DNA of 64,000 nt from Massilia sp. UMI-21 (GTDB taxonomy: Bacteria > Pseudomonadota > Gammaproteobacteria > Burkholderiales > Burkholderiaceae_D). A program made the translations under genes and the position numbers. Positions 25,072 to 33,786 of this stretch are shown in pieces; positions within the stretch are counted from its first letter, which is position 1, and every line of letters begins with the position of its first letter. The stretch spans positions 2,356,001 to 2,420,000 of the forward strand of contig CP063848.1 of NCBI GenBank assembly GCA_015277795.1, given 5' to 3'. The notes beneath the pieces are model-generated. The model saw only the letters and a program-made list of their open reading frames with translations. It searched no databases and was not told the origin of the DNA.

Positions 25072-27729
25072 TTGAAGCAACCTACTCATACCATTCCAAG
25101 CCGCGAGGAACTCCTCGCCGCCTTCCGCAGTGCCAAGGGCCCGCTCGCCGCAAGCGACCTGGCGCGCGCACTGAAGGTCAAGCCCGCCGCGCAGGAAGTG
25201 CTCGGCCGCCGTCTGAACGCCATGGAGCGCGACGGTCAGATCCGCGCCGATGCCGGCGGCGCCTATGTGTTGGCCGACCAGTCCGGTTTCGTCACCGGGC
25301 GCGTCAGCGCACACCGCGACGGCTACGGCTTCGTCATTCCGGATGAGAGCGGCGACGACCTGTTCCTGAACGATAAGGAAATGAGCAAGGTGCTCAACGG
25401 CGACCGCGTGCGCGCACGCGTCACCGGCACCGACCGTCGCGGCCGTCCGGAAGGGACCATCGTCGAAGTGGTCGAGCGCGCCAATACCCACCTGATCGGC
25501 CGCCTGATGAACGAAGGCGGGGTCTGGATCGTCTCGCCGGAAGACATCCGCATCAGCCAGGACGTGCTGGTGGCGGGCGGGCCGGGCAAGGCCAAGGCGG
25601 GGCAGGTGGTCAGCGTCGAACTGATCGAGCAGCCCGCGCGCTTCCAGCAGCCTACCGGCAGGATCGTCGAGGTGCTCGGCGAACTGGACGACCCGGGCAT
25701 GGAAATCGAAATCGCGGTGCGCAAGTTCGGCGTGCCGCACGTGTTTTCCGCTGCCGCGCTGAAGCAGGCCAACCGCCTGCCGAACGAAGTGGTCGATGCC
25801 GACCTGCGCGACCGCGTCGACCTGCGCGACGTGCCGCTGGTGACGATCGACGGCGAAGACGCGCGCGACTTCGACGACGCGGTCTACTGCGAGCCGGTGA
25901 AGATCGGCGCCGCCCGCGGCTACCGCCTGCTGGTCGCCATCGCCGACGTCAGCCACTACGTCAAGCCGAACGACGCGCTCGACGAGGATGCGATCGAACG
26001 CAGCACCTCGGTCTACTTCCCGCGCCGCGTGATCCCGATGCTGCCCGAGAAATTGTCCAACGGCCTGTGTTCGCTGAACCCGGCGGTGGACCGCTGCACC
26101 CTGGTGTGCGACATGGTGGTCACCGCGGACGGCGAAGTGACGGCCTACCAGTTCTACCCGGCCGTGATGCACTCGGCCGCGCGCCTGACCTATAACGAAG
26201 TGGCCGAGATCCTCGGCAACACGGCCGGTCCGGAAGCGCAGCGCCGCCCCGGCATCGTGCCGCACCTGCTGCACCTGAACGAGGCGTTCCGCGCGCTGCT
26301 CAAGGCACGCCAGGAACGCGGTGCGATCGATTTCGAGACCACCGAGACCTACATCGTCTGCAACGCCGTGGGCAAGATCGAGAAGATCATCCCGCGCACC
26401 CGCAACGATGCGCACCGCCTGATCGAGGAGTGCATGCTGGCCGCCAACGTGTGCGCGGCCGACTTGCTGATTCGCCACAAGCACCCGGGCACCTTCCGCG
26501 TCCACGCGACCCCGACCGAGGAAAAACTGCTGCAGCTGCGCACCTTCCTGAAGCTGGTCGGCCTGAACCTGGGCGGCGGCGCCAAGCCGAGCGCGCGCGA
26601 CTACGCCGAAGTGATGCAGAAGATCAAGGAGCGCCCGGACGCCGGCCTGCTGCAGACCATGCTGCTGCGCTCGATGCAGCAGGCCGTCTACAGCCCGGAC
26701 AACGTCGGCCACTTCGGCCTGGCCTACGAGGCCTACGCCCACTTCACCAGCCCGATCCGCCGCTATCCCGATCTGCTGACCCACCGCGCGATCAAGGCCA
26801 TCCTGCTCGGCAAGAAGTACGAGCCGAAGGGCATCGAGCTGGGCAAGCTGAACACGACCATCTCGAATTCGGCGCGCAAGCAGGCCGCGAAGGACAAGGC
26901 CGCCGGCACCCAGAAGAACGAGAAAGACCTCACCATCTGGGACGCGCTGGGCGTGCACTGCTCGGCCAACGAGCGCCGCGCCGACGAAGCCTCGCGCGAT
27001 GTCGAGAACTGGCTGAAGTGCTACTTCATGCAGGATAAACTCGGCGAGGACTTCACCGGCACCGTGTCCGGCGTGACCCCGTTCGGCATCTTCGTCACGC
27101 TCGACCAGCTCTACGTCGAGGGCCTGGTGCACATCAGCGGCCTGGGCACCGACTACTTCCAGTACGACGAAGCGCGCCACGAGCTGCGCGGCGAGCGTAG
27201 CGGCCAGACCTACAAGCTGACCAGCAAGGTCAAGGTCAAGGTCGCGAAGGTGGACCTCGAGGCGCGCAAGATCGATCTGGTGTTGGCCGCCGACACGCAG
27301 GAAGCCGTCCCGGCGCCGCTCGAGCGGGCGCGCCAGGCCGCGATCGAGGCGCGCGAGCCGAAGCCGCCGAGGAAGCGCAAGGCCAGGGGCGAGTCCGCAC
27401 CGGCGCCGGTGGAGCCGTCGCGCTACACCAGCACGGAAGAGCAGGAGGAGCAGGGCGGGCAGCACGCGCAGGACGGGCAGCACGCGCAGGATGCGCAGGA
27501 CGAGGACGTCGTCTTCGTCCCGCCGCCGCGCAGCGCCCGCAAGTCGGCTGCAAAATCGGCTGCAAAGTCGGCTGCAAAGCCCGCCGCCAAGCCCGTGGCC
27601 GATAGCGCGCCAGGGAATGCCGGCAAGCCCGCCGCTAACACACCCACCAAGCGTGCGACCAAGAGCGCACCGACAAGCAAGGCGGGAGCAAAGACCCCCG
27701 CGTCCAAAACCAGCAGGAAGAAACAGTAA
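25072..27729 (+). CDS. rnr: Ribonuclease R
   Basis: 885 residues, 3'-to-5' exoribonuclease that degrades structured RNA. Domain order: N-terminal helix-turn-helix (about 8-65), cold-shock OB domains (75-240), RNB catalytic domain with TIDGEDARDFDDAV (near 260, metal-binding aspartates intact), S1 domain (about 655-740), and a long Lys/Ala-rich tail with KSAA repeats ending SRKKQ. The TTG at 25072 is the only start upstream of the conserved N-terminus, because a stop lies 18 bases earlier. rlmB follows after 3 bases, the usual rnr-rlmB pairing. Confidence 0.95.
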   Translation: MKQPTHTIPSREELLAAFRSAKGPLAASDLARALKVKPAAQEVLGRRLNAMERDGQIRADAGGAYVLADQSGFVTGRVSAHRDGYGFVIPDESGDDLFLNDKEMSKVLNGDRVRARVTGTDRRGRPEGTIVEVVERANTHLIGRLMNEGGVWIVSPEDIRISQDVLVAGGPGKAKAGQVVSVELIEQPARFQQPTGRIVEVLGELDDPGMEIEIAVRKFGVPHVFSAAALKQANRLPNEVVDADLRDRVDLRDVPLVTIDGEDARDFDDAVYCEPVKIGAARGYRLLVAIADVSHYVKPNDALDEDAIERSTSVYFPRRVIPMLPEKLSNGLCSLNPAVDRCTLVCDMVVTADGEVTAYQFYPAVMHSAARLTYNEVAEILGNTAGPEAQRRPGIVPHLLHLNEAFRALLKARQERGAIDFETTETYIVCNAVGKIEKIIPRTRNDAHRLIEECMLAANVCAADLLIRHKHPGTFRVHATPTEEKLLQLRTFLKLVGLNLGGGAKPSARDYAEVMQKIKERPDAGLLQTMLLRSMQQAVYSPDNVGHFGLAYEAYAHFTSPIRRYPDLLTHRAIKAILLGKKYEPKGIELGKLNTTISNSARKQAAKDKAAGTQKNEKDLTIWDALGVHCSANERRADEASRDVENWLKCYFMQDKLGEDFTGTVSGVTPFGIFVTLDQLYVEGLVHISGLGTDYFQYDEARHELRGERSGQTYKLTSKVKVKVAKVDLEARKIDLVLAADTQEAVPAPLERARQAAIEAREPKPPRKRKARGESAPAPVEPSRYTSTEEQEEQGGQHAQDGQHAQDAQDEDVVFVPPPRSARKSAAKSAAKSAAKPAAKPVADSAPGNAGKPAANTPTKRATKSAPTSKAGAKTPASKTSRKKQ

Positions 27730-27732
27730 TAC

Positions 27733-28476
27733 ATGAAAAATAAAATGTTATTCGGGTTCCACGCCGTGACCTCGCGCTTGCGTCACGAGGCCCAATCGGT
27801 GGAAGAGATCTTCGTCGATGCCGAGCGCAATGATGCTCGCATGAAGGCCTTGATCGCCAGCGCAAAAGAGGCCGGCGTGCGCGTGATGCCGGTCGACGCC
27901 GGCCGTCTCGACAAGATCACCGGCACCCGCCGCCACCAGGGCGTGATCGCCTTCGCCAGCCAGCTGGCGCTGGCGCGCAACCTGGACGAGCTGCTCGACG
28001 CCATCGAGGGTCCGCCGCTGCTCTTGATCCTCGACGGCATCACCGATCCGCACAACCTGGGCGCCTGCCTGCGCGTGGCCGACGGCGTCGGCGCGCATGC
28101 GGTCATCGTCCCGAAAGACCGCGCGGTGGGCCTGAACGCAACCGCCGCCAAGGTGGCCAGCGGCGCGGCCGAGACCGTGCCCTACATCACCGTCACCAAC
28201 CTGGCGCGCACCATGCGCGAGCTGAAGGACCGCGGCATCTGGCTGATCGGCACATCTGACGACGCCGACAAGGGCCTGTACGAAGCCGATTTCACCGGCC
28301 CGACCGCGCTGGTGATGGGGTCGGAAGGCGAGGGCATGCGCCGCCTGACGCGCGAAACCTGCGACCTGCTGGTCAATATTCCCATGTTCGGCTCGGTCGA
28401 GAGCCTGAACGTGTCGGTCGCGTCGGGCGTCTGCCTGTACGAGGCGCGCCGCCAGCGGATCGCGCGCGAAGTCTAA
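27733..28476 (+). CDS. rlmB: 23S rRNA (guanosine-2'-O)-methyltransferase RlmB
   Basis: 247 residues, SPOUT/TrmH family. N-terminal substrate domain ([14 protein letters not shown]), then the knot region with [34 protein letters not shown] and [22 protein letters not shown], the three SPOUT motifs. Modifies G2251 in the P loop of 23S rRNA in E. coli. It is 3 bases after rnr, so probably co-transcribed, and is followed by a strong hairpin. Confidence 0.95.
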   Translation: MKNKMLFGFHAVTSRLRHEAQSVEEIFVDAERNDARMKALIASAKEAGVRVMPVDAGRLDKITGTRRHQGVIAFASQLALARNLDELLDAIEGPPLLLILDGITDPHNLGACLRVADGVGAHAVIVPKDRAVGLNATAAKVASGAAETVPYITVTNLARTMRELKDRGIWLIGTSDDADKGLYEADFTGPTALVMGSEGEGMRRLTRETCDLLVNIPMFGSVESLNVSVASGVCLYEARRQRIAREV

Positions 28477-28483
28477 GCCGGCT

Positions 28484-28540
28484 TGCGCACATGGGGGGAA
28501 CGATGCCGTCGGCATGGTTCCCCCCATTTGCTTGTGCGCC
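28484..28540 (+). terminator. Strong hairpin after rlmB
   Basis: ATGGGGGGAAC (28491-28501) pairs perfectly with GTTCCCCCCAT (28517-28527); GCGCAC and GTGCGC extend the stem outside with small bulges. Followed by TTTG rather than a full U tract. Confidence 0.65.
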
Positions 28541-28624
28541 CATGCGCGCAGGCTTCCCGGCACCACCCAAGCAAACCCCCGCGACATACGCTACCATCCA
28601 AGCTGGTTGGCGATCATCCCTATC

Positions 28625-29362
28625 ATGTTTTCTCATTTACGCGACGATATCCAGAGCATCATCCAGCGCGACCCCGCCGCGCGCAACGGCTGGGAAGTCC
28701 TGACCTGCTATCCCGGCCTGCACGCCGTGATCATGCACCGCTGGGCGCACGCCTGCTGGAAGCGCAAGCTGAAGTGGGTCGGCCGCTTCATTTCCTATGT
28801 CGCCCGCATCGTCACCGGCATCGAGATCCACCCCGGCGCGACCATCGGCCGCCGGGTCTTCATCGACCACGGTTTCGGCGTGGTCATCGGTGAAACCGCG
28901 GTGGTCGGCGACGACTGCACCATCTACCAGGGTGTGACGCTGGGCGGCACCACCCTGGTGGCCGGCACCAAGCGCCACCCCACGCTCGAACGCGGCGTCA
29001 TCGTCGGCGCCGGCGCCCAGGTGCTGGGCGCCTTCACGGTCGGCGACTATGCCAAGGTCGGCTCCAACGCCGTGGTCATCAAGCCGGTCCCGAGCGGGGC
29101 CACCGCGGTCGGCAACCCGGCCCACATCATCCGCAAGGAAGACCAGTCTCGCAGCGCCCAGCTGTTCGCCGCCTACGGCGTCACGGCCAACGGCGACGAC
29201 CCGCTGTCGAAAGCCCTGCGCGCGCTGGTCGACCACGTGGCGCGCCAGGACGAGCAGATCGAGCGGCTTACCAACACCATGCGTGAAGCCGGCCTGTGCT
29301 GCCCGAAGCTGGCCGAGGGTGATAAACTCGATCAAGAACAACTGAACCGACTGGTCGATTGA
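28625..29362 (+). CDS. cysE: Serine O-acetyltransferase
   Basis: 245 residues; acetylates serine with acetyl-CoA, the first step of cysteine synthesis. The left-handed beta-helix hexapeptide repeats are plain (IHPGATIGRRVFIDHGFGVVIGETAVVGDDCTIYQGVTLGG), with catalytic histidines in IDHG and the HP pair. The ATG at 28625 gives the conserved start FSHLRDDIQSIIQRDPAARN. It is followed 7 bases on by yceH, likely in the same transcript. Confidence 0.94.
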   Translation: MFSHLRDDIQSIIQRDPAARNGWEVLTCYPGLHAVIMHRWAHACWKRKLKWVGRFISYVARIVTGIEIHPGATIGRRVFIDHGFGVVIGETAVVGDDCTIYQGVTLGGTTLVAGTKRHPTLERGVIVGAGAQVLGAFTVGDYAKVGSNAVVIKPVPSGATAVGNPAHIIRKEDQSRSAQLFAAYGVTANGDDPLSKALRALVDHVARQDEQIERLTNTMREAGLCCPKLAEGDKLDQEQLNRLVD

Positions 29363-29369
29363 GGAAAGA

Positions 29370-30083
29370 ATGACGAATGACGTGACGGGCGCGCCCGAGA
29401 CCACCGAGACCCCCGAGACCTCTGGCGCGCCTGCGAATGCCGCCATGCTGGACCCGACCGAGATCCGCGTGCTCGCGGTGCTGGCGGAAAAAGAGGCGCT
29501 GACGCCCGATAACTACCCGATGTCGGTGAACGCGATCGTCAACGGCTGCAACCAGCTGTCGAGCCGCGACCCGATCATGCAGCTGAGCGACGAGGCGGTC
29601 CAGGATACCCTGCAGCGCCTGATCGAGAAAAAGCTGGTCGGCGCCATCTCGCAGGCCGGCGCCCGCGTCGTGAAATACGAGCACCGGATGCGCATCAAAT
29701 GGACGCTGGAGCAGGACAAGGTGGCCGTGCTCAGCATCCTGATGCTGCGCGGCCTGCAGACCGCCGGCGAGATCCGCACCCGCAGCGGCCGCCTGTTCGA
29801 GTTCAAGAGCGTGCCCGAAGTCGAGTCCGTGCTGCAGTTCCTGATCGATAAGTACCCGCCGCTGGTGGCCAGGCTCGACCGCGCCCCCGGCACCAAGGAG
29901 GCGCGCTACGGCCACCTGCTGGGCGGTGAACTGGCCGCCTACGAGCCGCCCGCCGCCGGCGCCGGCCTCGGTGGAGGGGGCGCGAGCCGCGTCGGCCAGC
30001 TGGAACAGGAAGTCGCGGCCCTGCGCGGCGAACTCGAGGACCTCAAGGCGCAGTTCGAGGCGTTTCGCCAGCAGTTCCAGTAG
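29370..30083 (+). CDS. YceH family protein (DUF480)
   Basis: 237 residues. Two winged-helix units with the diagnostic LDPTEIRVLAVLAEKEALTPDNYPMSVNAIVNGCNQLSSRDP block and the RAPGTKEARYGHLL region, plus a short C-terminal coiled coil. The family has a DNA-binding fold but an undetermined target. Seven bases after cysE. Its 3' end overlaps the convergent gene by 41 bases, in a GGGGCTGCC triplicate. Confidence 0.9.
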   Translation: MTNDVTGAPETTETPETSGAPANAAMLDPTEIRVLAVLAEKEALTPDNYPMSVNAIVNGCNQLSSRDPIMQLSDEAVQDTLQRLIEKKLVGAISQAGARVVKYEHRMRIKWTLEQDKVAVLSILMLRGLQTAGEIRTRSGRLFEFKSVPEVESVLQFLIDKYPPLVARLDRAPGTKEARYGHLLGGELAAYEPPAAGAGLGGGGASRVGQLEQEVAALRGELEDLKAQFEAFRQQFQ

Positions 30084-30894
30084 CCGGCGGGGCTGCCGGG
30101 GCTGCCGGGGCTGCCGTCTCTGCATAGCTCAGTTCGATCCGCGCCTCGTCGCCCCAGTTGGCATTCCCGATCGGTACGTGGTAAGTCTCCCCATTGACTT
30201 CCAGCTTGGCCGAGCGGTTCCCGTCAATCAGCACCGCCCCTGACAGCGGCCGCTCGCTGCGGAAGGGGAAGTGCGCATTCTTGCTGGCGCCTTCCCATCG
30301 AAAATCCTCCGGATCGCCAAAGAAGCCGCACCAGTCGGTGCGCAGCAGGATGGTGTTGATGCTCAAGACCCAGAAGGTCGGGATCTCCGCCTTGGCCATC
30401 GCGACCGTCACCTTGCATTCCAGCCGCAGGTCGCCCAGGCGCCGCTGGTTGGGCGGCAGGCCCGGCGTGCGGATGTCGGGCTCGGTACGGTAGACGCGGC
30501 GCTTGCGGTTCAGTTCCAGCTCGCTGTCCGCGTCCTCGGCGGCCTCGCTGCGCGGCACCACGAAACGCAGGTCGGCATCGATGGCGACCGGCAGCCTGAA
30601 GCCGCCGTCGCCGACCAGGCGCGCCGCCAGCGGCTCCTTGGCCTCGTCCTTCTTGCGCGCCGTGAGCTGGAAGCGCAGGCGCTCGGCCGCGGGCGCCAGG
30701 CCGTGGTGCCGGTCGAAGGCGTCCAGGCCGGCCAGGATGACCTTGTACTTGCGGACCTCCGGATTGCGCATGGCGTTCACATGCACGGGCTCGAGCTCGC
30801 GGACCGGCTTGTCCTCCGCGGCGGCGCTGGCGCCGCAGAGGAGCGCGCTCCCGAGCAACAGGATGGGCAGGGCGCGCATCCGCTCAGCCTTCAT
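30043..30894 (-). CDS. Secreted protein of unknown function in the ABC exporter operon
   Basis: 283 residues with a signal peptide (about residues 6-26, ending ASAAAED). No known domain recognised; the mature part is a soluble, beta-rich sequence with VHVNAMRNPEVRKYKVILAGLDAFDRHHGLAPAAERLRF near its start and an Ala/Pro-rich end. The start could be the first ATG, overlapping the permease stop by 11 bases, or the ATG five codons later, which would sit just after it with AAGG upstream. Last gene of the YtrA/ABC operon; may be an accessory or cargo of that exporter, but this is inference. Confidence 0.8.
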   Translation of the reverse strand: MKAERMRALPILLLGSALLCGASAAAEDKPVRELEPVHVNAMRNPEVRKYKVILAGLDAFDRHHGLAPAAERLRFQLTARKKDEAKEPLAARLVGDGGFRLPVAIDADLRFVVPRSEAAEDADSELELNRKRRVYRTEPDIRTPGLPPNQRRLGDLRLECKVTVAMAKAEIPTFWVLSINTILLRTDWCGFFGDPEDFRWEGASKNAHFPFRSERPLSGAVLIDGNRSAKLEVNGETYHVPIGNANWGDEARIELSYAETAAPAAPAAPPATGTAGETPRTAP

Positions 30895-31849
30895 CGCGCC
30901 AGCGGCGCAGGCGAATCGCGGCGTAGATCATGCCGGCGCCGACCGCCGCGGCGATCCAGGTGCCCGGATGGGCCAGCGTGGAATACGACAGGCCGAGCAG
31001 CTGGACCGGGTCCAGGCCGACTTGCTGGTTGATGACCTCGATGTCGCTGTGCGACAGCCAGATCCCGGGCACCAGTCCGGCCAGGCCGCGCATCACGACT
31101 TCGCCCACGAACCAGTCGATGTCGAAGATGGTGTCCGACACGTGGCCGACGATGAAGTTGAACCACTTCAGCACCAGCACCACGATCAGCGGCGTGCCCA
31201 CCGCCCACAGGAAGACCTTGGAGCGCGCCCAGCTCGACACCATCAGCAGCCAGCCGACGGTCGGCAGGGCCCAGATGATGTACAGCGGCAGGAAGGCCAG
31301 CAGGTACAGCGGGCTCAGGTACAGGTTCGGTTCCATCAGCACCGGGGCGAACAGGTTGAAGCCCTTGCCGGTGGCGCTGATCATGCCGAGCACCAGCAGC
31401 AGCAGCGAAGTGGCGGTGCCGATCGCGATCGTGACCAAGGGCGCCACCACCAGGGCGGTGAGCACTTTCGACAGCACGGTGTCGCGGTCCGACAGCGGCA
31501 GCGACTTCCAGAACAGGATGCTGCGGTCGCGGCGGTCGTCGTGCAGCGCCGACAGGCAGTAGAAGAACACCACCACGGTCAGCACCAGGAACAGCGGCGC
31601 CGCCAGGCCCATGTAGCCCGAGGCCGCGATATTGGCGATCTTGTAGCGCAGCGCCGGCGGAATGCCCTGGATCGAGACCACGTCGTGGCCGTTGATCTGG
31701 ACGGCTTCATGTCCGCCGAAGGCCATCGCGTACATGAAGCCGCCGCCCACCAGCAGGATCATCGCCGCCGCCACCGCGACCGGCGCCCAGAAGAAGGCTC
31801 CCTTGTGCTCCCAGAACTCGCGCCGGAGCAGCCATTTCATCGTTTTCAT
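30884..31849 (-). CDS. ABC-2 type transporter permease
   Basis: 321 residues with about six transmembrane helices (for example AVAAAMILLVGGGFMYAMAFGG near 25-45, FLVLTVVVFFYCLSALH near 87-103, and WIAAAVGAGMIYAAIRL at the end). A cytoplasmic loop DDRRDRSILFWKSLPLSDRDTVLSK after the second helix is typical of exporters of the NatB/YtrC-like group. It pairs with the ATPase encoded upstream, overlapping it by 4 bases. Substrate unknown; relatives act on peptide antibiotics or envelope stress. Confidence 0.88.
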   Translation of the reverse strand: MKTMKWLLRREFWEHKGAFFWAPVAVAAAMILLVGGGFMYAMAFGGHEAVQINGHDVVSIQGIPPALRYKIANIAASGYMGLAAPLFLVLTVVVFFYCLSALHDDRRDRSILFWKSLPLSDRDTVLSKVLTALVVAPLVTIAIGTATSLLLLVLGMISATGKGFNLFAPVLMEPNLYLSPLYLLAFLPLYIIWALPTVGWLLMVSSWARSKVFLWAVGTPLIVVLVLKWFNFIVGHVSDTIFDIDWFVGEVVMRGLAGLVPGIWLSHSDIEVINQQVGLDPVQLLGLSYSTLAHPGTWIAAAVGAGMIYAAIRLRRWRDEG

Positions 31850-32718
31850 GCGTAGCTTCCTTTCATGGTTGCGACGAACAGGTCGGCAACGCTGGGGTTG
31901 CGGGTCTCGCCGAGCTGGGCGAGCTGGGTGCGCGACACGCTGCCCGGTGCGGCCGAGTCGAACAGCATCACCGACTTGCCGAACACGGTGCGCTTGTCGA
32001 TCGGCGCCAGCGCGTTGGCGGCGCCGAGCTTGTCGGCCGCGACCATCACCTCGGTATAGCGCTCGCCGATTTCTTCCATCGAGGCGGCCAGCACGATCCT
32101 GCCTTCGCGGATGAACATCAGGTCGGTCAGGATGTGCTCGACCTCTTCCACCTGGTGGGTGGTGATGACGATGGTCTTTTGCTCGTCAAAATAGTCTTCC
32201 AGCAGGTTCTGGTAGAACTGCTTGCGGTAGAGGATGTCCAGTCCGAGGGTCGGCTCGTCCAGCACCAGCAGCCGGGCGTCGATCGCCATCACCAGCGCCA
32301 GGTGCAGCTGGACGATCATGCCCTTCGACATTTCCTTGACCTTCATGCCGGGCGTCAGCCTGGTATTGGCGATGTAGCGCTCGGCCTTGGCGCGGTTGAA
32401 GCGCGGATGCACGCCTTCCACGAAGTCGACCGCATCCTTCACGCGCAGCCAGCGCGGCAGGATCGCGACGTCGGCGATGAAGCAGACTTCCTTCATCAGG
32501 TCGTCGCGCTGGGTACGCGGGTCGAAACCCAGCACCGACAGCTGGCCGTCGAAGGGAATCAGGCCGAGGGCGGCCTTGAGCGTGGTGGTCTTGCCCGAGC
32601 CGTTGGGGCCGATCAGGCCGACGATGCGGCCGGCGGGCACCTCGAAGTCGATGCCGTCGACGGCGGTACGCTTGCCGTAACGCTTGCTCAGGCCGCGTGC
32701 GGAAAGGACGGCATTCAT
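31846..32718 (-). CDS. ABC transporter ATP-binding protein
   Basis: 290 residues from the ATG at 32718, preceded by GGGAGG. Nucleotide-binding domain with Walker A GPNGSGKTT (about 35-43), a signature MSKGMIVQLHLALVM that departs from LSGGQ, Walker B LLVLDEPTLGLD and the H-loop TTHQVEEVE. The altered signature is common in YtrB-like exporters. Its start overlaps the stop of the GntR-type regulator by 4 bases, so the operon is regulator-ATPase-permease-secreted protein. Confidence 0.92.
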   Translation of the reverse strand: MNAVLSARGLSKRYGKRTAVDGIDFEVPAGRIVGLIGPNGSGKTTTLKAALGLIPFDGQLSVLGFDPRTQRDDLMKEVCFIADVAILPRWLRVKDAVDFVEGVHPRFNRAKAERYIANTRLTPGMKVKEMSKGMIVQLHLALVMAIDARLLVLDEPTLGLDILYRKQFYQNLLEDYFDEQKTIVITTHQVEEVEHILTDLMFIREGRIVLAASMEEIGERYTEVMVAADKLGAANALAPIDKRTVFGKSVMLFDSAAPGSVSRTQLAQLGETRNPSVADLFVATMKGSYA

Positions 32719-33092
32719 GCTGAACCTCCCGGCGCGTGCTTGCCCGACGCCTGCAGCAGTTCCTCGACATTCAGGCCGAGGCGGCGGATGCGCTCGACCA
32801 TGGCGGGCCATTCTTCGCGGACGAAACGCTCGCGTTCGGTGGCCAAGAGTTTCTCGCTTGCTCCTTCGGTAACGTACATGCCAATTCCCCTTCGCTTTTC
32901 CACTAAGTTCTCGTCGACCAGTTCCTGGTAAGCCTTCGATACGGTGATCGGATTGAGCTGATATTCGGCCGCGATCTGGCGGACCGAGGGCAGGGCGTCG
33001 CCGGCTTTCAGAATACCGTCGAGCATCATGCCCACCACCCGCTCCTTGAGCTGGCGGTAAATGGGTGCGTTGTCATTCCAGCCGACTGTCAT
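32715..33092 (-). CDS. GntR-family transcriptional regulator, YtrA type
   Basis: 125 residues: N-terminal GntR winged helix (PIYRQLKERVVGMMLDGILKAGDALPSVRQIAAEYQLNPITVSKAYQEL) and a short C-terminal dimer helix instead of a ligand-binding domain, the mark of the YtrA subfamily. Such regulators repress the ABC exporter genes downstream and respond to cell-envelope antibiotics in Bacillus. First gene of the operon, with a well-formed promoter and dyad about 115 bases upstream. Confidence 0.9.
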   Translation of the reverse strand: MTVGWNDNAPIYRQLKERVVGMMLDGILKAGDALPSVRQIAAEYQLNPITVSKAYQELVDENLVEKRRGIGMYVTEGASEKLLATERERFVREEWPAMVERIRRLGLNVEELLQASGKHAPGGSA

Positions 33093-33184
33093 GTTCAGTC
33101 CTCCCTTGTGGTGCTGCCTGGTTCATGGTTGGTCTCCCTTGTTGTCGCCGTGTTGGCTGTTGCATTGAGGTGGTGTTGTAGTGA

Positions 33185-33219
33185 AGTATAACAGTGGCTT
33201 GATAAATGTAAACATACAT
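33185..33219 (-). promoter_or_regulatory. Promoter and candidate YtrA-type operator
   Basis: On the minus strand TTTACA (33207-33212) and TATACT (33185-33190) lie 16 bases apart, close to sigma-70 consensus. The -35 is embedded in the dyad ATGTA-TGTT-TACAT (33206-33219), a good candidate for self-repression by the GntR-type regulator. Confidence 0.6.
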
Positions 33220-33290
33220 ATTGAACAAAAGTCGGGCGCGGCCTCATCGCGCACTTTGATAGGATGGGGGACGGATAACAGGAGGAAGCG

Positions 33291-33683
33291 ATGCTGAAGT
33301 GCCCGAACTGTGGTGTCTCGCCACTCGCGCATGCGGTCAGGGAAATGCAGTACACCTACCAGGGGCAGACCACGACGATTCCCGAGCTCGTGGTCGAGCA
33401 GTGTGCCGGGTGCAAGGAGGTGATGTTTGCCCATGGCGAGCACGATCACTACGGCGAACTGGTGACGGCCTTTCGCAGGCAGGTGGATGCGCAGGAAGGC
33501 CAGGCCCTCGGCGCGCTGCGCAAGGGGCTGGGCTTGACCCGGGAAAAGGCAGATGCGCTGCTCGCGGACGAGGCCGGCGACTTTGCGCGCTACGAAGCCG
33601 GTGAGGCGCGTGCGCCGGTGGCCTTGGTGAAGCTGTTGCGGATGCTGGGGAAGCACCCCGAATTATTGGATGCGGTCCGGTAG
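33291..33683 (+). CDS. MqsA/YgiT-type antitoxin-like zinc-finger HTH protein (no toxin partner)
   Basis: 130 residues. N-terminal zinc finger with two CxxC pairs (CPNCG and CAGC) and a C-terminal helix-turn-helix (LGALRKGLGLTREKADALL ... ARAPVALVKLLRMLGKHPELL), the MqsA arrangement. MqsA binds DNA and normally neutralises the MqsR RNase. No MqsR-like frame lies beside it in either direction, so it is an orphan or a stand-alone regulator. GGAGGAAG precedes the ATG. Its TAG stop is formed by the edge of a REP-like repeat. Confidence 0.82.
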   Translation: MLKCPNCGVSPLAHAVREMQYTYQGQTTTIPELVVEQCAGCKEVMFAHGEHDHYGELVTAFRRQVDAQEGQALGALRKGLGLTREKADALLADEAGDFARYEAGEARAPVALVKLLRMLGKHPELLDAVR

Positions 33684-33786
33684 GGTGGGCAGGTTTCCTG
33701 CCCACGCGTTCAAGCAGTTCAGGAACAGCCGCGACGTCTGCGCAAGCGGGAGTTGAACGCGCGGGCGGGGGACCCGCCCACCCTAC
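33680..33786. repeat. REP-like doublet (imperfect ~34-base inverted repeats)
   Basis: Left unit starts GTAGGGTGGGCAGG...CGCGTTCAA; the right unit is its near-identical inverse. Each unit is itself a hairpin around GTGGGC/GCCCAC. Both outer edges supply the TAG stop codons of the flanking genes (33681-33683 plus strand, 33783-33785 minus strand). A related element sits at 57382-57434. Confidence 0.75.

Noticed and set aside
33093..33290. Possible MqsR-type toxin upstream of the antitoxin-like gene
   Set aside because: The stretch is AT-rich promoter sequence for the divergent operon; no toxin-like frame with a ribosome site.
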